Below are positions 1-11,901 of a stretch of DNA of 64,000 nucleotides, one piece after another. The DNA is taken from assembly GCA_035222895.1 (NCBI GenBank), contig JAVYIG010000904.1, positions 263,501-327,500 on the forward strand, in the 5' to 3' direction. The translations under genes and the position numbers were made by a program. The DNA comes from Strongylocentrotus droebachiensis. Lineage: Eukaryota > Echinodermata > Echinoidea > Camarodonta > Strongylocentrotidae. The notes below the pieces were generated by a model. The model searched no databases. It saw nothing but the letters and a program-made list of their open reading frames with translations, and was not told the origin of the DNA. Numbering within the stretch: the first letter of the stretch is position 1; each line of letters opens with the position of its first letter.

Positions 1-639
1 TTTGAGTAGGGCTCTGAATAAGCCTTTTTTTCCCATCGAAGACTTCTTCAAATTATGAATTCAAGTGATCATTGTTATGCCCTTAGGATTCGTGCACCCT
101 ATGATGTAAAAATTGTAAGTACTCCCTTTGCAGATTTAACAATAATGTCACCGAAACGGATTTTTTAGAACCCCTTACGCACAGTTTTACTGAAGCTCCG
201 ACGCTGCGCGCCGGTGTTGGAGCTTCCTGGAGTTAGTTGTGATCCTGAAGGTGATATTCAATAAATGAGGTGTCATATGAAAGAGCAGGTGAATTCCAAT
301 ATTTCCAAAGGGGAGTAGCCCCCGAAATTCTAAACATATCTTGGTCAAAACAGCAATTTAAACATTGTGTCCTGGCTAACTTTGAGGTTTGCCACTTTTG
401 AGATATGACGCCCCGATCGATAAGTAGTCACAGTCCTAAGGAACAATTCTATGCGCTCATATTTTCGCTAGCCCCCAGGGATCACAACTGATTACAGTTT
501 AAAAATACCCTTCCCGCTATTTGGTGGATCAGCTAATTAGGGGGCGTGCGCTCCGCTCAGTCCAAACCATGGTTACATCGCGTAACATCTCTGCGTACGA
601 ACGAAACCCGAAATTCAATTAAACATTATAGTGAATAAA
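1..639. other. Unassigned sequence, no gene recognised
   Basis: No open frame with recognisable protein similarity and no clear repeat boundary was found. A short GC-rich imperfect hairpin lies near 191-232 (two 'gaagctcc/ggagcttc' arms). The stretch may be intergenic or part of a long first intron of the helicase gene that begins downstream, because that gene's N-terminal exon is not visible in the window. Confidence 0.4.
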
Positions 640-797
640 AGTATGGCTAGCAATTCGCGCAATAAACCCGGAAGTAAATACACGTTATAGTCAATGGCAA
701 TATCGCGGAGACAATGAGCATGTGCACGTGCGATATTGCCATTGACTATAACGTGTAGTCACTTCCTGGTTTTTGTGCGCGAACGGCTATCCATACT
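640..797. repeat. Hairpin (MITE-like inverted repeat)
   Basis: Two arms of about 65 bases are inverted copies: the left begins agtatggctag and ends in tagtcaatggcaatatcgc; the right begins gcgatattgccattgacta and ends ggctatccatact. The inner 25-30 bases of each arm pair perfectly around a loop of about 25 bases. The bases just outside the right arm (791-830) again contain a 'tagtcaatggca...cggagacaa' motif, so a partial direct repeat overlaps the element. It looks like a short non-autonomous transposon, but no target duplication could be fixed. Confidence 0.6.
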
Positions 798-3700
798 AGT
801 CAATGGCAGGCATGGCGGAGACAACGTGGCTCAAGCTGCAAGTCGCGCATTGGCTTAGTAGCATGCGTACGATATGCATACGCTTGCATATCGCGCGATA
901 CAGCTGTTTGGCTAAATTTAGCAAAACAACATCACTCTGCGTGGACGTCTTTTTCGTCGATTTTGACCAAAATGATATGAATATACCAGCGTTTTGGAGG
1001 GGCTGTATCTTTGGATAGAAACATCGGTGATGCTTCAAATTTGAAATGTATTATTCTGATTACACTTTTTATTCAAATATCAAACAAAAATGGTGAAAAA
1101 CGATCCCAAATTGAAAATTGAAAAATCGTTCAGACACCCTACTTAGAGTAAAGGAGCCGGTTTTCGGCCACATAAGACAAAATCCTATTTTTGGACTCTT
1201 TACTTCCTATTTATTATCATTTCTTGTTCAAATAATAAAACAAATATTATTATTATTTAAACAAAAAAAGAATCCCAGAAAAAAATCAAGAATTGCCATG
1301 ACAATATTCATTTCGATTTTCACTGTTTTGGAGTCAGTTATCGGTCTAGCGATTCAGTTTACGACCGCATGTACAAAGTCAATAGGAAGCGCTCGCGCGC
1401 GCCGTGCGTTTCCGCGCTGATGTATAGCACAAGCGGGCGGAGCAGGTATCCCACGCCGGAGCTCCCGGGTGCTCGCCTGGCCGAAGACAGGCACAGCGGT
1501 GATCGGAAGTGGGAATCTGAATTAGACGGACATATCGTGTGTTCGTGGCGGGGTCCGGCTGCATTGATTCAATACATGCGATGAGATACTTTTGAGCTTG
1601 CAACTAACACAAAATCGGGCTATAAATCTGAAAAATACTTGAAATAAAGCTCATTTTATGGTACCCATATTTCTTACATACACGCGTAAGAAACTCGATT
1701 TTTAAGATTTGGGTAGCGGGACCGCCGATTACATCGCTAAAATGTGATATTTTAGGATATATTTTCCATTGCAAATGTGGTTCTTCAGTGACTCTGGCAT
1801 GGTATGGTATGTGTGGGATATGTGATATGCTATTATGCGATGTATTTTAAAGGGATTTTACCATGCATCCAATGGATTGGCCGAAAACTGGAGCTGATCG
1901 TTTACCGGCTCCTTTACTCTATTTAATTCTAGATCTAGACCTATGCACTCTAGGCCTACAATTAAAACTACAAAACAATGCACAAGTTCTAACTGTTAAT
2001 GGTTTACATGTTGTAGACTATAGGTATTGCACAGCGGCAAATCGAATGCAAAAATCCTACACGGCCGGCCAGGTTAGTGCTGGACGAACGGAGGTTGCTC
2101 ATTGGTTCCCAGAATTAAAACCAATATTAACGCAATGCCTCAATAAAGCAAAGTGCGATATATCCGACATTATTGGAGATGCGCCATCGTTCAGATATAT
2201 TGGAGCAGTCAAACGCATGGTCAGCTGATCAAAGGGCCCCCAAGAACATCCCAAACAATCAGGCGATCACACAGAGATTCATGGGGCACTAGAGGGCGCT
2301 TCGTGCGCGTACGAAAATCTGAATGGCCTTGCTGCGGTGGGTCGGCAATAATAAGCCCAAAACTTGGATATGGGAGGGTGGAAGGATATATCTTTTTTAT
2401 AATGTTATCCAGTCTTACCCCTAACCATCCTATGTTTAATCTACCGTAAGTAGAAATAACATGCGAGTACGAGAAGAGAAACATCGGGCCCATTACTGAT
2501 GCAACTTTTTAAATATTAGCCTAGAAATGACCACCAAACAACAAAAAAAGACCTTTTTTTCCGACAAATCTTCATAAAATATGAGTTATAAACAACTAGG
2601 TACGGTAAATACAAATCCGATTTTCTGAAAATTCAGGTGTGATTTTTTTAGTTTCTTTCAAGTATATTTCTGCACATCTCAGCGCCAATTTTCTTCACTG
2701 CTTCAAAATCACCCTTGAAAAAAAAAATTGCAACAAATTTGATACGAGGTCCGCGAGTGTTCCCCGTTCCTTGCGTGTTGAAAGTTTGGTAATACATAGT
2801 TTGCATTGACTCGCGCACAAAAAAAATGGCTCGAAAACAAATGTCAAATGAAGACATAAACAAGCTTTTATAAAGTTATAAGAGATCTACCGAGGTTTCT
2901 TTGTCGATTTAATTTATTATATAGTCTCAATTAGAATTCAGAATTATCTCACTGAAAAGTTAAGAAACCGACGATGTTCTCGATCGTAGTTATTTTCACT
3001 TTGCCAGCAGACAATCTAGCGTTGTTTTGGCAAAAAGCTAGCCCGCCACCTTCCCACCTCAAACCTTTCGAGTTCCGCTGAAATTGCGCGCTGCGGAGCT
3101 CCGAAGGTGCATTGGTATCGCTGGGAAACTCTCAGCCGGCTAGCTCCCCACGACGGACCATTCGCGGTATGGCGAGAGTGTGTGTGTGAGGTACGCTTTT
3201 GGATTCGAGAACGCACGTAACGCAACTGTGCGCGTCATTTTCAGCTGTCGAATGTCTACGACCAATTTTACATGTACAATTTTTAGTACAGATACTTGGT
3301 CAGTTTTCTTCTTATATCTTTGGTTTTACAACATTTAAAATTATAATTTCTTCAAATTTGCTCCTGACTCGGTTCAAACTAATTGTCTGATGTGTTTTCA
3401 AGTCAATTTTTTAATATATTTTTTTGCATGAATTTGCCTAACAGAGACAAAATATAAATTGACACTTAATTAATAAAATATTCTCAAGCTACTAATTTTC
3501 CCTTTTGCCCATCTATTTTGATTCCACGTGAAGGGCAATAAATAATCATGCATGTATTAAATATTATTAAGTGTTACAAATATTTCCTGTGACTAAAGAA
3601 ATCAAACAGTCCATCAATATTTATCAAGTTGTTGTGAAAAGAACATGGAGTGGGGTTATTTCATGTTTACGGCTCAAGAAAATACTGAGAGTGAGCTCTT

Positions 3701-3880
3701 TCCAACGATAACTATTTCATAATAAATATCTCATAACACGAAAAATTATTGCTAATCCATACACTTGACTTGCCATGCAAATTTTCTACCTTTTATATTA
3801 CTGATTTTCACATGATTGAGAACAAATAGGAACACAGATTAATATGTCAAAACTAATTTCAAAATATTTTTTACTTCTAG
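798..3880. other. Unassigned sequence upstream of the first visible DDX27 exon
   Basis: No coding segment is supported. Two locally GC- and CpG-richer patches occur at about 1375-1560 and 3010-3245; the second could be a promoter or first-exon region, but no frame in it resembles the DDX27 N-terminus. A 121-codon open frame at 1863-2228 has no recognisable domain and is probably chance. The last part (3250-3880) is A+T-rich and ends in a good splice acceptor (ttacttctag) at 3871-3880. Confidence 0.4.
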
Positions 3881-6800
3881 GCTGCCCAACCCAAGAAAGT
3901 AACCGATAAAAAGAAGAAGGAAGGGAAAGACTTTTCTCAGGATTTTGAGTTCACGAATTCTCTCTCTGATGACGATGGTCCCTGGTCAGCAGGCATTGCC
4001 TCTCAAGCTTCTTCGCAGAGGGTGACCACATCTTTAGAATACAAGATAGCAAGGATTAGGAAAGAGAGGAAAAAGGTAATAACATTCTCTCAATCTCTCT
4101 ACTAAGGGTAGTCATGATGATAACATGTTTTACAAAGCATAATGTAGAATTTGCCTTTAATATTTTGTTTGCGTGTGAGAAAAAATATATTTAGAATAAA
4201 CAGTCATACCAGTAGCCATGATTACCGCCAGAAATGGGCCCCGGAAACTACTGGCTTAAAAATAATGGTAGACAAACAAAGTAAAATGTGAGTAAAGGCT
4301 AACTGATAAAGCCTGTTCTTTTCAAGGTGCCTCCAAGCCCTTTCCAAAACGGATAAGAATGAAAAAGTTTAGAAATTGTTATGATGTTGCTAGTCTGTCA
4401 TTAACAGTCTTTGATTTAATGTAGTATATAGGCCTACCTGTATTTCATCTTTAGAAATGTAATGTGGATTATTCTTGGTTTTCAAAGAAAATGGAGGGGT
4501 AAAAAGTCAACTTATCTTTTTATGTCATGCATGGGTTATTCACACGATACATGATTCATAGCAGTAATGTTGAATTGTACATGATAATATATTAATTGAA
4601 AAGACGCTGCATAGAACCATCAAAGTAAAATTTGATTCAATAATACTTAGAAATCTATTATACAATAATATTTCCTTAAATCACTTTGAAAATTTGGTAC
4701 TTTTGGTGAAAACTGACAACCAAAAAATTAATGGAATAAATCCAATTGTTTGTAGCCTAGGGTAGGCCTACACATGAATTAAACCATGTAACAAATCCCA
4801 TTCCAGGTATTAAAGGTAATACAAAGTTTTGGGAAATTTTGAAAATGGATGGATAGTGATTCTTTACAATTTTGATGTATTTGGATACCCCTGTGGATGT
4901 AATATAAGCAGTAGAAAATTTAGCCCCTAAAACAATTCTGCTTTCGAGAAAAATTGAATATAAAAATTTACCGGTGCTCCCAGTAAATTTTGATATACAT
5001 TTCAATTAGCGTCTACGGCCGTACGATGATAGCTGCGACCATGACAATCTCAGAAAATGTAGTCGTGATATATAATTCCAAACGGGAATAGCTAATCGGT
5101 CGATTTTAGTCAAGAAACATTGTTTTATAGCTTAATTAATGTCTTGACCTTGAGAGGGAGCTATACAACATAAAGAGTTTATTATTTAAAATTTCATAAC
5201 TTTAGACTCGATTTCAACCGCGACAATGATCACTGAATATTGTAGGGTCGCATATACTTCCAATATGTTCATTTGAACCAAATTCATGACCCCATACCAA
5301 AACTTTGTATTACCTTTAAAGTCAAAGGTTAGACAATGTTATTTTCATTTTCTTTGCACTGAATAGAAGGAAGCTGAAGAAAAAGACAAAAACAAAGAGA
5401 ACCAGGTGGATGAAAAGCTGGATGATGGGGATGAAAATGAAGGGGATGATGAAGAGGAGGATGAGGAAGAGGAGGAGGAGGAGGAAGATGACGTCCAAGG
5501 TTTTGATGACTTTGCCAAATGGGACAAGGTCAAGTTCAAGCCAAACAGTGAAAAGAGACTAAAAAGGAAGAAAGGTGAGGAAACAAGCTGTTTTATTATT
5601 TATTTATTTTTTAATTTTGTTTATTTGCTTTTTTTTTTAGGGGGGGAGGGGGGGGGGGGGGGAGGGGGGATTGCTATTATTTATTTCTGCTCTCATACAT
5701 CATAGGACAACAAGGAACTGAAGTGGTGAATTTAATATTGTGCTGAAGTCAGATTGTAGTGATATTTTAGGGGGAGGTGCGATTTGAACCATCTGCCGAT
5801 ATTCTCCCCCCCCCCCCCCCCCCCCCCCCCCCTCTCCCGCCTCCCTCTCATTGGGAGGTGTTCGTTGTACTCCCTGTTTTAGTTTGGATTAAGAATCTTC
5901 ACTATAAAGTTTAATGAGATGCAAGCAAACCAAAAATTGTTTAAGGGTCAAACTATTATAACAGAGATGCCAACCCTCCCGATAATTCACCCCAACTCCC
6001 GACCTTACAATCTCCATCCTTATCCTCCCGAATTTAAAAAAAAAAAAAAAAAAATCATTTTTTTTTTTTGGCGCTTATCAGTATATGAATCTGTGAATTG
6101 AATGAGAAATATTGTTTGCTGACTTTAGCATGTAGTAATTCCACTATGTTAAAAGACAAATTAAGAGTAGCGAAAGATTGTTTCAGCATATGGATCGCCG
6201 TAACCAATGCATGGATATTGACACAGAATCCAAATGGCGGAAAATCGGCAAAAGAAGACCAAGAAATGGTCTCAGAAGTATAAGACCGAATACAGTTTCA
6301 AGTACCCGTGTATTCGCAAGTCTGAAAGGAATTCATCATGCATTTTGTACAATTTGTATGTTATTTTTTTAAAAAGTGGGAATTATTTAACTAAATACAC
6401 ATGTAAAATGCTCCAAAATAAGGCTCAGATTGCACCAGAGAGCACCTAGAACCCCAGAGCTTCCAGGGCCCTAAGGCGGGCCCTGGACGCCGGCCGCATG
6501 AGTCTGGCGCTACGCGCTCGAGATGTGCGCATAGCGCACATTATTTGGTGTCACTTGTTACTTGTAGAGATAATCCCGATGGCAGCTATCATACAGCTAA
6601 ACTGGGATGTCCGTGCAACGTGCTGGCATAGTGACAGTGCATGAAGTAATTCAAAACAGTGAATGATGTCTATTATTTACAATAAAACGGTGGACGTGCA
6701 AGTAAAAACCAAGACGTGGAGTCTACAGTAGCTTGGACCCAACAGGAGGAGGCAACGCTCTGATGATGGGTAGAGCAGCCTCCTGGAAGATGGTCACTGT

Positions 6801-9800
6801 TGGAGATATTACCGCAGCAGCTGATAGGTGGTTCCACGTCCAGATGGTGCGAGGATAGAAGGAGTACTTGAAGCTATCAATGGAAGCTGGGGGTACTGCA
6901 TACTTCAGAGGGTGATCATTTCTGCCCAGATATGTAGCTGGGATAATGTGAGTGGGAAAAGGCATGTTGAGTTGATGATGGTGCATCTTGTAAAACAAAG
7001 TGGACTGTGCAAGAAGCCTGCGATTGTGAAGGGTATCCCATCCCAGTTTGTTGACAAGTGCTGTGACTGATGTTACTCTCCGGTAGTCTTGGTATACAAA
7101 ATGGGCGGCAGCTCGCTGTACTTTCTCAAGACTTTGTATTGATGTCAGAGTCCGAGGGTTCCAAGCTTCACTGCCATACTCAAGTTGGGGACGAACAAGC
7201 ATTGTGTAGGCTTTGGATTTGATGTTCTTGGTGCACGGTGATAGAGTTCTGCGTAGGAGGCCAAGGGTTCTATTGGCTTTCTGGGTGGTGAGTTTACATT
7301 GGGTGTTCCATTTAAGGTCATGGGTAATCGTGACACCAAGATACTTGTATTGTTTTACTCGAGGAATTGACTCATTTAGTAGGGTGTAGTCCACTGTGAT
7401 GGGGTGCTTCTTGTTTGTGATTGACAATGAAGCACACTTCTTGATGTTGAATCCCATCAGCCATTTAGTAGACCAGTCTGCAAGAACATGGAGATCTTCT
7501 TGCAGTATATGAGTGTCTGAGGGAGAGTCGATACGCCGGTAGATGACACTGTCATCTGCAAATAGACGCATTGTGGACTTGATGTTGAGTTTGATGTCAT
7601 TGATGTACAGCAGAAAAAGTACGGGGCCGATGACAGAACCCTGCGGTACTCCTGAAGTAACAGGCATCCATGCTGAGCGAGCACCATTGACGACGACAGC
7701 TTGATGTCTATTCGCTAGGAGTGACATAGTCCAGCGGAGAGAGTCTCCCCTGATTCCGTAGTAATGTAGTTTGGATCTAAGGTGTGGATGTGGTACGCGA
7801 TCAAACGCTTTTTGGAAGTCGAGAAAGACGATATCAGTTTGGCCTCTAGATTGAAGAGAGGATGACCAATCATCGGTAGCTGTGACAAGTTGTGTTGTTG
7901 TCGAAAGATTCTGTCTGAAACCATGCTGTTCATCAATGAGTATGTTGTTAGCTGCAAGATGTTTAGAAATGTGGCTAAGCATAATATGTTCCATCACCTT
8001 ACTGCAGATACACGTCAGCGATATAGGTCTGTAGTTACCTGGGCAACATTTATCTCCTGCCTTATGAATAGGGGCTACAAGTGCACGTTTCCAGTCCAAA
8101 GGCACATCTCCGGTATTGTAACTCTGTTGAAACAGAAATGACAATGCAGGGGCTATCTCGTGTGCTAGCATCTTCAGAAGTCTTGGATGTATCTCATCTG
8201 GGCCACTGGCTTTGGATGGATTCAGTTGAAGCAGTTGCTTAACTACACCAGACCGGTGGATGTGGAGATGCCCTATGTCATTGTATAGGGAGGGCCGGTT
8301 TATGCAAACTTGATCCACGTTGCTCTTGGTGAAGGTAGAATGAAAGTAATTATTCAAACATTCAGCCTTGTCCTTGTTTGTGATATGGAGCTTGTTATCA
8401 TTTCTCAAGGGTGGTATACCAAAGTTTTCAGATCGACGCTGTTTTACATATGACCAGAAAGCCTTGGGGTTCGCATATAGGCTCTCACCTATTATGTTGC
8501 AGACGTAATTGTGATGAGCTTGTCGGTTACAAATCCTCCCTATTTCTGTTTTCCAAAAGTTGGCATCTCTGTTATAATAATAAGAATAATATAGAGTATT
8601 TGTAATGCGCCAACTCCACATGACTAATGTGTTCAAGGCGCATGAAGAAGAAAATATATTATAAAGTACACAAAAATGAACAACAATAATGTGAAGTAAA
8701 TCTACATTGAACAATGAGTTTTGAGGGCATGTTTAAAGCAATCTACACTTGAAATATAACGAATATGTCATGGCAATTGATTATGTAACTTTTTTTCATC
8801 CACAAAATAAGAAGAAGCAAGATAGCACATAGTCACATGAATCTAGTAATCATACGACAAATTAATTGATATTGTACCTCAAGAATGTAGAAATCTCATG
8901 GAAACTTTTCTTTTTGTAGGAGAGGATGAAAAGCCGTTCTTCGAGGAGCTGAAGGATGACAGCAAGGCTATGGCTTTCACTGAAATGAACCTTTCAAGAC
9001 CTATCCTTAGGGTAAGTTGAACTTGTTCGGATGTAACTTCTTTAAATATAAAGCTGAGTTCTGGTAAAAAAAAAGAAATTGAATTCTTACAGAATCAAAC
9101 GAAAAGTACACTGAATGTTCAAGATTACAAATAAATGTAATTTGCCAAACAATTTTGGTAGAAAATGTATACTGGCTGAGTAATGAGCATAGAAAGATTA
9201 GGAAATCAGGGTTAGTAGCCACGACACCATTAGTGTAGTCTCATATACATCTTTCTGTGTACAGTGCTTGTTACTTTACCAAGACTGAGCCAAATTTCTT
9301 ATCATTTTGATGATTCCAGAACTTTGCAGGACACACCAATACTTACATGCTACTTGATCAACTTTTTCTGATCCATTCCACACCTTTTCTTTCACTATGC
9401 AATCTGATGACCATAACTCACCTTTATCTTTAAACTTGTCATCTCTTGGAAGCCATGAAGGGCATTATTAAGATTAACTCCTTGTTTTTTAAATACTTGT
9501 TATTACTAAAACAAAGCCCCCCTCCCCCCCCCCCAAAAAAAAGGACTGTGATGTACATTTTGTTTAAATCTTTGGAAAAATAGCACAAAATAAAAATAGT
9601 AAATAGTAATGCCCTGCCTTCCTTTTTTGAAAAAGTCCAGATGAGAAACTCATTATTTTTGTTATTTGGCCTTATATGACTTCATTTACTTTTTGCATGT
9701 TTCATGCGAGGTTAGTTTTCCCTTTCATTTTTGTACTGTTTTTTTAAATATTCCAAAACTTATTGTATCTGTGTGTCTTTGTGAGTTCATGTCAAGATAT

Positions 9801-11855
9801 CTATCTTGACAAAAATTCCTTCATATTTTTTTCTCCATTGTGTAGGCTATCAGTGGTCTCAATTTCACCGAACCAACTCCCATTCAGTCTGCCACCATCC
9901 CTGTAGCCCTTCTTGGTAAAGATATATGTGCATGTGCAGCCACTGGAACAGGTATGTACAGGTGATACTAGGGACAACATTTAGTTTAGTATGTTGCTTG
10001 CTCCAAATCCAGATTTTGGGTGCCTGAATTTTAATGATAGGGTAAAAATATTATTGTTGTTGTACCTATTTGTTATGTGGAAACTCAATGAATGATATAG
10101 TTTAGAAATATGTTATTACCTTTGTCCCAGAACAGTTTACCTCAATTTTAATAAATCCCAGACCAGATTAAAGATTAACTGGAAATACTCTAAAAATGGC
10201 ATTAAAATTACATATCTAACAAATCCGCACTAACTTTATATAATAATAATAATAATAAAATAATAGTATTAATGGCGGGTTCTTCTATGGCCATCATGTT
10301 TGTCAAACTTGGCACTCCTGGTATTCCACAACTACTACCTGGCTTTAGTATGCAATATGCAATCTTTCTTGTTGCAATTTTTGATTGGCAACAATTTTAA
10401 TATATTTCCACCAAGTTTTTTATTCCTGATTCCAAAGCTGATTCTGTGTTTTCTCTCTCTCTCTGTCTCTGTAGGTAAAACTGCTGCCTTCATGCTTCCA
10501 GTGGTTGAGCGTCTGTTGTACAAGCCCAAGCAAGCCCCAGTCACTAGGGTCCTGGTGGTGACCCCCACCAGAGAACTTGGTGTTCAGATATTCAATGTCT
10601 CCAGGCAGCTGTGTGAATTCACAAATATTGAGTGCTGTCTTGCTGTCGGTACGTATAACTTAATAAGTTCTTTGATATTTGATGTTAGAGGTTCTCTTTG
10701 ACATTTCCAATAACCTGTTGCCAGATTACTCCATCGTCTTTAAAGATATAGACCAGTAGTGGTAAAATTGCGGTTCAAGGGTTTAGGGTGCAAAATATCA
10801 ATTCAATATTGTTTAAATATTGCCTTCAAAGGTTTAGATGGCAATACTTCAACCTAAATATGCCCAAATGTTCAATGTTGAAGTGCATTCGCGATATCTA
10901 TTCAGACCGGATCGATATGATAATTTACCAAATATATCAATTAGTAGGCAGTTTCCATGCAAAATTTGTATCACGTATTAGTCAAAACATATTCTTTCAC
11001 ATGATTGGTAAGAAGGGCTTCTATTTCATTTTTTGAGAGGGGGGCGTTTCCAAAACTGGTCTTTACCTTTAATCTTTTGCTGAGTGAGAGCAATGAGGCG
11101 TGATTGTTCAGTAGAAGAGCGGTGATCTCTTTACTGGGAAGTTCAAGGATTTGAAACTTAAGTTGGTGCGAGGGTGCCCTTCGGTAAGGCATTAAGCCTT
11201 ATTGATAAGCCTCTCGGATAGGATGTAAGGCCATTGGTGCCCTTGGTTGCTTACCTACAAGCATAAACTTGCTTTCTTAGCTGTCAGATGTAATAAATCA
11301 TCATCATCATCGAAACCAAATACCAGAAATATCATCAGAATTTGATCTGATGTTAGGTTATAAATTTCTACTTACCGTATTTGCCGGCGTAAAGGCCGCA
11401 GTATTTTTGGAAGAGAAAATATCAAAAAGTCGGGGTGCGGCCTTTACGGCGAAACAGAAAAAAAAGAAGAAAAAAAGTCAAAACCAGCACGAATTTGTAC
11501 ATATGGGACTAGATCTACGAACGTTACAATAACTATACATTTCCACACATCTTACCGACAATTTTATCTTGCATTGTTGACATGAAGAAGAAAATAAACT
11601 TCCAAAAACAACATCTGCCGATAGATTTTGATCTAAGTTCGTGCCAATGCATTGCAAAAGTAAAAGAAGGGCCCGTTTAACGGAGCAGTCGTGAAGCATC
11701 CATCACGCGAAATCGCCATTTTCAATCCATTTCAATGACTACATCACAGAAAACTGCAGTGTATGTTATCAGCGCATGATAGCCGAGCGGTTTAAGGCGG
11801 TGATTTTAGTCACATCAACTTTGGTTCGCAAGAGATCGAATCCCAAATTTGACAA

Positions 11856-11901
<46 letters not shown>

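Noticed and set aside
1863..2228. 121-codon plus-strand frame with some complexity
   Set aside because: No domain, splice context or family similarity could be recognised, and it includes atypical sequence around a stop-poor stretch; kept out of the gene list.
5345..5539. Poly-serine minus-strand frame
   Set aside because: It is the antisense reading of the GAG/GAT-rich acidic segment in DDX27 exon 2.
10300..10701. 133-codon frame read as a separate helicase-like gene
   Set aside because: It is DDX27 exon 5 extended into both flanking introns; the upstream part contains the polypyrimidine tract and acceptor at 10474.
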